Source: Lentisphaera marina
Lineage (GTDB): Bacteria; Verrucomicrobiota; Lentisphaeria; Lentisphaerales; Lentisphaeraceae
Reading direction: 5' to 3'
Assembly (NCBI RefSeq): GCF_028745505.1
Contig: NZ_JAQZZL010000001.1
Coordinates: 1,981,818-2,045,817, forward strand
DNA length: 64,000 nt
A program made the position numbers and the translations under genes. Under the pieces are notes generated by a model. The model did not search any database. It was not told where the DNA came from and saw only the letters and a program-made list of their open reading frames with translations. Positions 1 through 7,951 of this stretch are shown one piece after another. Every line of letters begins with the position of its first letter. Within the stretch, counting starts at the first letter, position 1.

Positions 1-1847
1 TTCCAGACACTACTTGGTTTTGCGTCTTGTTGCTTATCGAAGAACTTGTAATATTGTTCATAGTTTGAGTAGAGATGGGGCATAGTTGAAGGATCTACAG
101 GGATGGCAATGAGACCCCAGTCTTTCTTTTTCATACCAAGAAAATCAAGGTCATCGCCATTATACTCATAATCTTTAGAAGAGCTCAGTTTTTGAATATC
201 TAAAAAGTTAGAGTCAGTAGTTTCTATTTTATTATTGACAGTAATGTAATAGCCCATATAAGCTTTGACTTCGTACTTGAACTTTTTTTGCCCTTTAGGA
301 TCAGAGTTCGCTACGTCCTGTTGGTAGTGACTTAGAACTTTACTATTATTATTATTATTGAGGTAGTGGAGAGCCGCTAAATTCTCACTAAAAATAATGC
401 CATTCTCTTGGGGAAGGAGGTTATTTAAAGAATGAATAGAAGCCATAACTTCAGCAACCTTATTAACCTTATCATAGTTAGATAAAAGTTGATCTTCTTG
501 TTCTTGAGACAAATCAACAATATTTATGATTTGATCGATTGATTTGGTTTTTGCTTTCACAGGAATTGAAAGAACTAACTTTTGTGGATAGCCCCAGTAG
601 CAGTCATTACTTGTACCTTGGAGTGCAATACCGTCTTTATTATACACAGCTTCAAAAGTAATAGGAAAGGGAGTGATTTCTGCTAAATCAACTACTTGAC
701 CATTTTTTACAAATTGATAACTAAGACGATTTTCATTGAATTGAACTTCTAAACTCGTATTTTCTTCAATGCTAATACTTTGTGACCCACGCTTCTCTTT
801 GCGATCAACCTCAATGAGTAATTGTTCACTGGGTGCAAGGGTAGTTGATTTAATGATGGCTAGTTGTGCGTCTTCTTTACTATTTAGATCAATAGTTTTT
901 ATGAAGTTATCTTCGAAATAACTTGCCGTTAATTTCTTGATGTAAGAATCACCTAAGAGTACAATTGACTCATCATTGATTATATTCATATATTCTTTAA
1001 AGGAAAAGGCTTTGTCTTCTTGGCAAAAAACAATTTTATCTTCAATGAGTTTATAATTTAACGATTCTAAACTTGTGTCATCAATGAGTGAAGGTACTGG
1101 ACTTATCGTTCTTTTTGAAAAATCTTCTCTAGTCCAATAAGTATCAGATGGGATAGTATCAATTTTCTTTGCATAAACACTATCGAAATTAAGAGATAAT
1201 TGCAAAGGTTCTTTGTAAGTATCTGCAATTAAAATGACTTCCACAGTGTATATTTTTTTGCTTTTATCTTGCTTACTTAAAGAGAATTCATTTTTATCAG
1301 TCTCAACAATGACCTGACCTTTTTTGTCATATGCTTTGAAAGAAAAAATTGAGTTTTGAGGAGTCGAAAATTTAAAAGATTTATTATTAATCGAAAGAAG
1401 TTTAAATTCTTTACCATTAGCTAATTTAAATTTTTTCGACTTATCTTTTATGGCAACTTTTATAGGGTCACTATTTGGAAAGAGTTTATGAGTACATTCG
1501 GCAGACAGAGAAACAGGAATATCGATCGGTTTAGATTTGAAATTAATGGGTATATCAATTTGTGTATCTGAATTTAGGACGATATCACGATCGTATTTTA
1601 TTGTGCTCTTATCGTGAAAGTGGAAAGTTTTTAAATTCAATCTATAGGCATTTAATTGATTCTCATAGAAGGGGTCAATAAGGATCGACATTTGACGACT
1701 TTTCTTTTTTTCAACAAACATATGCTTGTGAATTAGTTCTGAAAGATCATTCGTTTCTTTATTTAGATCAGCGGCGTAACAAGCCAGAGGACTCAATTGA
1801 GACAGAACAATTAAGATTAATAAAATTTTACTCACCATAAACTCCAT
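1..1847 (-). CDS. large secreted protein of unknown function, C-terminus beyond window
   Basis: A single open frame reads on the minus strand from about 1847 to the left edge with no stop, giving more than 610 residues. It starts with a typical signal peptide (residues about 4-25, hydrophobic ILLILIVLSQLS then ACYA). The body is rich in beta-type, polar sequence with many Lys, Ser and Asp residues, and no catalytic motif, cysteine cluster or repeat I recognise. Two in-frame ATGs (1847 and 1838) are possible; a GGAG lies just before the second, but only 3 nt away, so the start is uncertain. The gene diverges from the small secreted protein at 2153. Export is well supported by the signal peptide; function is unknown. 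Confidence 0.8.
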   Translation of the reverse strand, partial: MEFMVSKILLILIVLSQLSPLACYAADLNKETNDLSELIHKHMFVEKKKSRQMSILIDPFYENQLNAYRLNLKTFHFHDKSTIKYDRDIVLNSDTQIDIPINFKSKPIDIPVSLSAECTHKLFPNSDPIKVAIKDKSKKFKLANGKEFKLLSINNKSFKFSTPQNSIFSFKAYDKKGQVIVETDKNEFSLSKQDKSKKIYTVEVILIADTYKEPLQLSLNFDSVYAKKIDTIPSDTYWTREDFSKRTISPVPSLIDDTSLESLNYKLIEDKIVFCQEDKAFSFKEYMNIINDESIVLLGDSYIKKLTASYFEDNFIKTIDLNSKEDAQLAIIKSTTLAPSEQLLIEVDRKEKRGSQSISIEENTSLEVQFNENRLSYQFVKNGQVVDLAEITPFPITFEAVYNKDGIALQGTSNDCYWGYPQKLVLSIPVKAKTKSIDQIINIVDLSQEQEDQLLSNYDKVNKVAEVMASIHSLNNLLPQENGIIFSENLAALHYLNNNNNSKVLSHYQQDVANSDPKGQKKFKYEVKAYMGYYITVNNKIETTDSNFLDIQKLSSSKDYEYNGDDLDFLGMKKKDWGLIAIPVDPSTMPHLYSNYEQYYKFFDKQQDAKPSSVW

Positions 1848-2152
1848 TTTTAAGTATGCTAGATATATATAATACAGGTTCAAAAATTAGAAAATACTTA
1901 CACGAATTTTAAGGAAATTATTTTTATTTTTGTTTCTTTTTGATTGGAATATGCGGATTTCGTTATAAAAACACCAAGATGTTTGATAACTATTTAACAA
2001 GAAAAACGAATATTAAAGATTCTATAATTAGATGTGAACAACACTATTAACTAAAATATTTATTTCTTATTGCCCGTATGCTAAATAAAATCATGATTTT
2101 TAACAAATGACAATTAAAGTATTTAGATCATAAAAAAATAGAAGGATAGGAT
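1848..2152. other. intergenic region between divergent genes
   Basis: About 300 nt of very AT-rich sequence separates two divergently transcribed genes for secreted proteins. It should hold both promoters. I see no open frame, strong hairpin, RNA gene or repeat in it. Confidence 0.5.
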
Positions 2153-2599
2153 ATGAAGTTCTTATTACTCACATTGTTGAGCTTAAGCTCTTTAATCAAT
2201 GCTAAAGATATCCAAGATGATATTGATGATTGGTTGGCGGGTAGAAAAATCCAAGTTTTGAAGACAACTGTAAAAAACTATTGGCCTGACAAAACTGATA
2301 AACAAGAAAAACGCATAAACCTAGAAGATGTGATTAATAAAGAGGTTTTGATAGATACAAATGATCAATTAGCTCTTCTCGTAAAAGTCCCTGGGATGAG
2401 TGAAATAGGCAAGGGCAGATCAGGAGGTGTCGTCGTAGGAAAGTTTAAATACCGTCATGATGGAAAAATCCTTGAAGTGCTTGCGGTCTTTGAGTATAAA
2501 AAAGCATTGAACAAAAGAACCTTGACTCACCTTACTTTTAAAACTAGTAATTTTGCAGAGAGTAAAACGCGTTATGCTTTAATTCCATCGCAACCATAA
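2153..2599 (+). CDS. small secreted protein, unknown function
   Basis: This 148-residue protein has a clear signal peptide (residues 1-17, cut after INA) and a mature part of about 130 residues that begins DIDDWLAGRKIQVLK. The mature part is mixed alpha/beta with a Gly-rich GKGRSGGVVVGKF stretch near residue 90. A good ribosome binding site (AAGGATAGG) supports the ATG at 2153. I do not recognise the family. The opposite neighbour at 1-1847 is also exported; the downstream PAS-AraC regulator is about 160 nt away and probably a separate unit. Confidence 0.8.
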   Translation: MKFLLLTLLSLSSLINAKDIQDDIDDWLAGRKIQVLKTTVKNYWPDKTDKQEKRINLEDVINKEVLIDTNDQLALLVKVPGMSEIGKGRSGGVVVGKFKYRHDGKILEVLAVFEYKKALNKRTLTHLTFKTSNFAESKTRYALIPSQP

Positions 2600-2756
2600 A
2601 ATCTGTGCGAGTTAGATATTAACTCCTAATCAATCCTCCCCATAATGGTAATTTTCGATATTGATTAATAAAAATCTTCACTAAGATGGTACTATATGCG
2701 ATTGTACTTTTTTATCATTTAAGTAGATTTATATAAAATAATATAAAAGAATATTT

Positions 2757-3497
2757 ATGAAAAAATTACAAGAAAAATTCCTTGATGAATTAGGGACTTA
2801 TAACAGGTTTGATTTATTACTGAGTGACTCCATGGGAGTGTACTTTTTTGTGAAAGACATTGAAGGCCGAGTCATGATTGCTAATAAGCTGACTTATGAA
2901 CGTTGCGGTTTTCAGTCTGAAGAAGAAATTATAGGCAAAACAGATTATGATATTTTTGAGTTCGATTTAGCTGACAAATATCATAAAGATGAACAAGAAA
3001 TCATGGAGAAGGGTGAAGCCGTCTATAACATGGCCGAGCTAGCACCAAATAAAGATGGTATAATTGATTGTTACTTTTCAAATAAATTACCCGTTCATAA
3101 TAAAGATGGAAAGATCATAGGTGTTGCAAGTACGACATCGAGCCATGACTACATGAAGAAGATGCTTGGATCCTATTTGACTATTTCACCTGTATTAGAA
3201 TTCATTAGAGATAACTTTCGGAAAAACCTCAGTATTCCTGAATTAGCAGAAAGTCTAAATATGACGCAACGAAAGTTCGGTGATATTTTCAAAGAAGTAC
3301 TAACTGTGACCCCTCAGACTTATATTATAAAAATGCGTATTCACTATGCTTGTGTTGACCTGATAAAAACTAAAAAAGCACTTAAGAAAATTGCCGAAGA
3401 TGTCGGTTTTTATGATCATAGTACTTTTATACGCCAGTTTACCAAACACATGGGAATGTTACCTACAAAATATAGAAAAGTTCACAAGAATAACTAA
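2757..3497 (+). CDS. PAS domain-containing AraC-family transcriptional regulator
   Basis: Residues about 15-130 form a PAS fold (GVYFFVKDIEGRVMIANK, then IIGKTDYDIF and a C-terminal strand ending KDGKIIGVAST), a sensor for a small ligand or cofactor. Residues about 145-243 form the two-helix-turn-helix AraC DNA-binding domain (LNMTQRKFGDIFKEVLTVTPQTYI and VGFYDHSTFIRQFTKHMG). The protein is cytoplasmic with no membrane segment. PAS-AraC proteins of this size are common in Lentisphaerota, where many regulate sugar or sulfatase genes; the target here cannot be told because the gene stands alone. The fold assignment is firm; the ligand is unknown. Confidence 0.9.
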   Translation: MKKLQEKFLDELGTYNRFDLLLSDSMGVYFFVKDIEGRVMIANKLTYERCGFQSEEEIIGKTDYDIFEFDLADKYHKDEQEIMEKGEAVYNMAELAPNKDGIIDCYFSNKLPVHNKDGKIIGVASTTSSHDYMKKMLGSYLTISPVLEFIRDNFRKNLSIPELAESLNMTQRKFGDIFKEVLTVTPQTYIIKMRIHYACVDLIKTKKALKKIAEDVGFYDHSTFIRQFTKHMGMLPTKYRKVHKNN

Positions 3498-3619
3498 TCA
3501 GTTTTCCTCGTCCTTTTTATTGTTGAGGCAATTTTAATTACTCAATGAATAAAGTATTAAATCGTATAAGCTTTACCATGATTTAGTTTAAAGAACAATA
3601 TCTCTATCAGGATAAAAAC

Positions 3620-4069
3620 ATGTTAAGAGTAGACTTTCTCGTTATAGGGAAAACTAAAGAAAAATGGATACAAACAGGCATTGATAAGTACCTTAAAAGG
3701 CTCCAGCCCTATGCAAAACTTACTTACAAAGAACTCGCGGATATCTCCGTCGATAAAAGGAAAGACAGTAAAATCATACAAGCTGTAAGTCCTCGAGATT
3801 TACTTATACTCTTAGATGAAAAAGGTCTGGAATTCACATCTGTAGATGGGGCGAAGTGGCTCGAAAAGAAAGCTCACCACTGCTCAGGTAAAATCATTTT
3901 TGTGGTAGGAAGTGCCTATGGTTTTACAGAAGAGGAGTATAGTAGGGCGGACTTTACTCTAAGTTTGTCAAAAATGACCTTTACACATGAAATGATAAGA
4001 GTCTTTTTCTTAGAACAACTCTATCGTATGTTTTCAATTCAAAAGGGCACCCCGTATCATCACGTTTAA
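3620..4069 (+). CDS. rlmH: 23S rRNA (pseudouridine1915-N3)-methyltransferase RlmH
   Basis: RlmH is a small SPOUT-class enzyme that methylates pseudouridine 1915 in helix 69 of 23S rRNA using S-adenosylmethionine, acting on the assembled 70S ribosome. The diagnostic blocks are present: the SAM-knot sequence VVGSAYGF at residues 95-102, LSLSKMTFTHEMIR at 114-127, and the C-terminal GTPYHHV. Length (149) is close to the usual about 155. An AGGA 8 nt upstream supports the start. The acyltransferase gene begins 2 nt after its stop, so the two are almost certainly co-transcribed and translationally coupled. Confidence 0.95.
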   Translation: MLRVDFLVIGKTKEKWIQTGIDKYLKRLQPYAKLTYKELADISVDKRKDSKIIQAVSPRDLLILLDEKGLEFTSVDGAKWLEKKAHHCSGKIIFVVGSAYGFTEEEYSRADFTLSLSKMTFTHEMIRVFFLEQLYRMFSIQKGTPYHHV

Positions 4070-4071
4070 TT

Positions 4072-5037
4072 ATGGCTAAAAAAATAAAAAAAATCAGAAA
4101 AAAAATCCAACGTCCTTTAGAGATTGGAGCCATCTACTGCTTAATGCTTGTGGTCAAATGCTTAACTTTACGCGGAGCTAGAAGAGTAGGAGTTTTGCTT
4201 GCACGACTTTCTTTATATATCCCTACTATAAAACGTACGATTAAAGCAAATCTGAAAATTGCTTTTCCAGATTTAGATAAAAATAAAGCGCGTAAAATCA
4301 GTGTGAATTCTATGGCAAGTTTATTTAATGTCTTTATTGAATTCCTATGGTTTAAAGGCCGTGAAGATAAAATCATTAATTATATTGAATGGGATGAGCC
4401 TTCCATCAAGGCCTTTCAAAAAAAGCGTAGTGAAAACGAAACTAAAAAACCATGTATACTCCTTACCATGCACATGGGGAACTGGGAAGTCACAGCGCAA
4501 AGTTACTACAGTATTTCATCGGAAGTCCTTACTTCTGTTGCGAGAAGAATTAAAAATAATGTTCTCGAAAAACTAATGTATGAAGGACGCACCGCTACAG
4601 GCGCAAAAATTACGCATGAAAAAGGCGCCGTGAGAGCTCTCATACAAAGTTTAAAAACAAAGCAAACTATAGGGCTTCTCGTAGATCAAAACACCAAAAT
4701 CCATCAAGGAGGCGTTTACGCTAAGTTCTTTGGTTTAGATGCAACCATTAGTCGTAGTCCGGCTACCTTTGCCAAAAAGTTTGATCCTGATGTCTTCATG
4801 ATAGATTGCCATAGAACAGACAAGGGGTTTTTTATTTCGTATAAAGCTTTGCCTTTTACTTACAAAGATTGTCAATCAGAGGAAGATTATTCGGCCAAGT
4901 TATTAGAATATATGGAAAGTTTAGTGAGAGCTAGACCTGATCAATGGATTTGGTATTACAACAGATGGGCTACATACCTCAAGGAAGAAGATAAAAGTAA
5001 ATACCCCTTTTACGCAAGTTTGGATACAAAGGCTTAA
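4072..5037 (+). CDS. lysophospholipid/lipid A-type acyltransferase (LpxL/HtrB family)
   Basis: The 321-residue protein belongs to the LpxL/LpxM (HtrB) acyltransferase family, which transfers a secondary acyl chain to lipid A precursors at the inner face of the cytoplasmic membrane. The catalytic HxxxxE box is HMGNWE at residues 134-139, followed by LLVDQN (202-207) and GGVYAKFFG (213-221), all in family order. A hydrophobic segment near residues 18-35 follows a very basic N-terminus and should anchor it. It lies 2 nt after rlmH. The acyl acceptor (lipid A or another lipid) cannot be decided from sequence. Confidence 0.88.
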   Translation: MAKKIKKIRKKIQRPLEIGAIYCLMLVVKCLTLRGARRVGVLLARLSLYIPTIKRTIKANLKIAFPDLDKNKARKISVNSMASLFNVFIEFLWFKGREDKIINYIEWDEPSIKAFQKKRSENETKKPCILLTMHMGNWEVTAQSYYSISSEVLTSVARRIKNNVLEKLMYEGRTATGAKITHEKGAVRALIQSLKTKQTIGLLVDQNTKIHQGGVYAKFFGLDATISRSPATFAKKFDPDVFMIDCHRTDKGFFISYKALPFTYKDCQSEEDYSAKLLEYMESLVRARPDQWIWYYNRWATYLKEEDKSKYPFYASLDTKA

Positions 5038-5129
5038 CTAAAATGACTAAGCAGGTGTGTTCTTAACTTAAATCTATAGATACTTTTAGCAGTGAAAAAC
5101 TTTAGAATTATAAGTGAGTTTGATAATAT

Positions 5130-5378
5130 ATGAAAGAGACAGACAAATCAGCCCATATAAGAGAAGAGGAAACTACCTCAAAACAATCTGGTCGGCTTGC
5201 TAAAGATTTTAAAAATTTAACTATTGCTCAGCAGACTGAGATTTTAAAGAAGCACGATCCGGAAGCTTTTGCAAAAATCAATAAAGACATAGTCAATAGG
5301 GCGGCCAGATTTCGTAAGTTCTTACATCTTATTACTATTGTAGCCGTTCTATACCTCTTTTATTTCCTCTTGAGGTGA
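5130..5378 (+). CDS. small tail-anchored membrane protein, unknown
   Basis: This 82-residue protein has a charged, helical N-terminal part (residues 1-62, with NLTIAQQTEILKKHDPEAFAKI) and one C-terminal transmembrane helix (about 65-81, ending in FYFLLR). That topology places the soluble part in the cytoplasm. No family is recognised. It lies about 90 nt after the acyltransferase on the same strand and may be in the same transcript. The real-gene call rests on composition and position, so confidence is moderate. Confidence 0.65.
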   Translation: MKETDKSAHIREEETTSKQSGRLAKDFKNLTIAQQTEILKKHDPEAFAKINKDIVNRAARFRKFLHLITIVAVLYLFYFLLR

Positions 5379-5410
5379 TGGTGCAGATTTCTAAGTGAAT
5401 TTGAAGTGAT

Positions 5411-5890
5411 TTAGACTTCTACTATAGATAAAACATACTTTATCTGATCTGAATCAAAGCCTGCTAAGCGAAGTTGGTCACCAATTTGTTTGGCATAATC
5501 ACGACTTCTGCGCTCAATGTACTCTTCCTCAGTTTCAGGTGATTCTTCAATTACAGTATGTTCTGTTTTATTATTGCTTGGTGGCTTAGTGAGCTTTGTT
5601 TCATCAGCTTGTTTATCAAGAGCATACTTTAAAGCCTGTTCTTCATCATCAAAATCAATCCTAGTTGCTTCGACATTAATCAGTCCTGCTAGTTTAGCAG
5701 CTTCTAGTACGATATGCCCATAAATGACGACATAACCAACGTTTTTGACGTAAGAATAAATAATAGGTTCATCTTGATTAGAGCCATTTTTTTCTATGAT
5801 TGTGAGTTTTTTATTTACAGCATTTTTATCAATTGGAAAATAATCTTTATAAGGTGAGCGTGTTTTAAGGCTTTCTATATCAACTTTCAT
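5411..5890 (-). CDS. ParB/sulfiredoxin-fold (ParBc N-domain) protein
   Basis: The first 95 residues match the ParB N-terminal/sulfiredoxin fold: a beta-strand region, then GHIVLEAAKLAGLINVEA (residues 58-75, the counterpart of the ParB box G-R-R-x-x-A-A-K-x-x-G-x-x-x-V-P), then DDEEQALKYALDKQ. In ParB the equivalent motif is GERR; here it reads GHIV, so the arginines that hold the nucleotide phosphates are missing. Residues 100-160 are acidic and helical, with no HTH. It stands alone, away from any parA, so chromosome partition is unlikely. Function is unknown; the fold call is moderate. Confidence 0.65.
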   Translation of the reverse strand: MKVDIESLKTRSPYKDYFPIDKNAVNKKLTIIEKNGSNQDEPIIYSYVKNVGYVVIYGHIVLEAAKLAGLINVEATRIDFDDEEQALKYALDKQADETKLTKPPSNNKTEHTVIEESPETEEEYIERRSRDYAKQIGDQLRLAGFDSDQIKYVLSIVEV

Positions 5891-6117
5891 TTTATCAATC
5901 TTTTCTGGTTCTAATCTTTCAGATTAAAGTTTGAACAACTAATAAATATTTCCACCTTAAAAACACTTTTATAGTGCCTCTTCCTTACTTTTATTTATTC
6001 AAACTAAGCGGAATTAAAGAGGAGAGAGATTTTTCAAAATCATGGTATTACAAACTATGGAGATCACCTTTAAGTACTAAGACTAGGTTGGTTATTGTGG
6101 GTGTTAATCACAAATAC

Positions 6118-6151
6118 AAAAAAGCTCTGAACATAACTTAGTTCAGAGCTT
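6118..6151 (-). terminator. rho-independent terminator of the Na/Pi transporter gene
   Basis: A 9-bp perfect stem (GCTCTGAAC at 6124-6132 paired with GTTCAGAGC at 6141-6149) with an 8-nt loop is followed on the minus strand by six Ts (A-run 6118-6123). It sits about 30 nt past the transporter stop codon. The plus-strand side is also T-rich, so it may work in both directions. Confidence 0.85.
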
Positions 6152-6178
6152 AATCTTTTTTTTACTGACTTATTAGAA

Positions 6179-7636
6179 CTACTTTATTCCTGCGCGAGTT
6201 TCGGCCACATGAAGGATGAGAGTTTTAATTTTTCTATATGAATTGATAACATCAGTAAAAGTAGTACTGAGCAATGGGTCCATACGCTTATCAGAAAGGC
6301 GTTCCCAATGATTTGAAGAGAATTTACGGATCTCCGCAGTAATCTCCTCTGAGCGAACTGATGCTTCAGAGTGAATGGCTTGATCATTCTTATCAGGGTT
6401 TTGAATCTTTTTGTAGAAGGCAGAAATCATCTCATGGAGTTCTAAGATTTCTTTCTTTTGCATATCATTGAATTCTAAATTGTTATCTTCAAGACGTTTG
6501 AAATGTTTAATAATTGTCATGATGTAATCAGAAATAGATTCGTATTCATCCGCAAGTAAGAGTTGCTTCTTAGCTTCTTCAGATTCATCTGTGTTGAGTG
6601 CCTGGCTCATGACATCTGTAAGGAAGTCAGTAACTTCGGTTTGAACTTTATCTAGAATATCTTCGACGCGGAAAATATTGCGACTTAGTTTTTTGTGATC
6701 TCCATTACCCTCAATGAAATTCTTGAGATCAACTAACATGAGGTCAGACTTGTGTTCCATTTTCTTGATTTCATGTGCACTTTGCTCAATAGCCGCGAAG
6801 GGTGAATCATACATTTGGAAGTCGAGGTTGATGAGGTATTTATCACCCATAACCTTTTTGTCTTTGACAATTTTATTGAGGATATTTGCTGCAACCGCAG
6901 TGAAAGGTAAAAAGAATACCACATTGGCAACATTAAAAATAGTGTGAAACATAGCGATACCAGCAGTCATGTATGGATAGCTTAAGACTTCTTTTCCATC
7001 AACCATTTCTATAGCAGTTGCATTAATATTTTTAAAGCGCCCCATGAACCATGTGATAAAGTCCATGTATTGAGAGAAAATCAAGGTTATCCAAAAGACG
7101 CCAACTAAGTTGAAGAATATGTGGAAGTATGCGGCTCGTTTAGCATTTGTTGAGGCACCAATTGAAGTAAGAAATGCAGTGATTGTTGTACCGATATTTT
7201 CACCTAAAACAAGTGCTGCTGCCGTTTCGAATGGGATGACGCCCGTTGTTGCTAGGGCAATTGTGATACCGAGTGTAGCTGAAGATGATTGAACAATAAC
7301 AGTAAGAATACAACCGACTAGAGCAGTGGTAACAGAAGATGATTGTACTAATACAGTTAAAAATACACCCGCAATACAGGCAAGCACTCTATTATTGGTG
7401 ACCATTTTAATACATTTTTTAAGAGAAGGACCAGCAACTTTCTGAATACCATCCGACATGAAGCGCATACCTAATAAAAAGATACCTAAACCACCTAACA
7501 AAGAGAAAATCATTTTTTGAATGATTTTTGAGTCGAGTTTAATGTACTTTTTCTTTAGACTTTTGACCTCAACAACTTCTTTTTGCTCGCTTTTGACAAG
7601 ATTTTCTTGTGATTCTAATTTGGGGTCGAGTTTCAC
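6179..7636 (-). CDS. Na/Pi cotransporter family protein with PhoU-like domain, probably defective
   Basis: The frame encodes an NptA/PNaS-type sodium-phosphate cotransporter: the membrane part carries the family QSSS motifs and LGENIGTTITAFL, and residues about 290-480 form a PhoU-like helical domain. Two things are wrong. The two QSSS motifs (residues 98-101 and 116-119) are only 18 residues apart, whereas in the family they belong to two inverted repeats separated by roughly 100 residues or more; LVQSSSVTT runs straight into ALVGCILTVIVQSSSA, as if the intervening helices were deleted in frame. In addition, the natural start with a signal peptide lies at 7762 in the same frame but is cut off by a TAA at 7670-7672. 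The GTG at 7636 has no good ribosome binding site. I regard the gene as probably inactive. Confidence 0.75.
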   Translation of the reverse strand: MKLDPKLESQENLVKSEQKEVVEVKSLKKKYIKLDSKIIQKMIFSLLGGLGIFLLGMRFMSDGIQKVAGPSLKKCIKMVTNNRVLACIAGVFLTVLVQSSSVTTALVGCILTVIVQSSSATLGITIALATTGVIPFETAAALVLGENIGTTITAFLTSIGASTNAKRAAYFHIFFNLVGVFWITLIFSQYMDFITWFMGRFKNINATAIEMVDGKEVLSYPYMTAGIAMFHTIFNVANVVFFLPFTAVAANILNKIVKDKKVMGDKYLINLDFQMYDSPFAAIEQSAHEIKKMEHKSDLMLVDLKNFIEGNGDHKKLSRNIFRVEDILDKVQTEVTDFLTDVMSQALNTDESEEAKKQLLLADEYESISDYIMTIIKHFKRLEDNNLEFNDMQKKEILELHEMISAFYKKIQNPDKNDQAIHSEASVRSEEITAEIRKFSSNHWERLSDKRMDPLLSTTFTDVINSYRKIKTLILHVAETRAGIK

Positions 7637-7669
7637 AGAAGTGTTAACTTCGGATGTATTGATCTCAGT

Positions 7670-7762
7670 TTATACTGTTGGAGAACTAGGGCTTTCTCTT
7701 TGTGCGAAAGTAGAGAGAATCAAGCTAATCAGTAGCGTTGACAAAAGTAAGAATTTTTTCAT
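7670..7762 (-). pseudogene. severed signal-peptide start of the Na/Pi transporter gene
   Basis: The ATG at 7762 has a strong ribosome binding site (CAGGAAG) and opens MKKFLLLSTLLISLILSTFA, a textbook signal peptide, then runs ten more residues to TAA at 7670-7672. It is in the same frame as the transporter, and the sequence past the stop (TEINTSEVNTSVKLDPKLE) reads on without interruption. This is best read as the original 5' end of the transporter gene, cut by a single nonsense codon or a sequencing error. Confidence 0.75.
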
Positions 7763-7951
7763 TTTCTTCCTGTTTTTGTGATCCATCGTCATCTCAGTTT
7801 TAGAAAACTCCGACTATTAGAATCTTTATTGTTAAGACTTTGTTGTGTTTTGTTAAGATAAGGTTTGGCGCACGATATCAAAAGGATAGGGAAGGAATTA
7901 CAGGAGGCTTGTGGAAAAAATAAGCTTTAAAAAAAAGCTACAGAAAAGCTC

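Noticed and set aside
7920..7951. Hairpin after the GH20 gene as a terminator
   Set aside because: The stem (AGCT/AGCT) is only about 4-5 bp and AT-rich, despite a T-tract; too weak to support.
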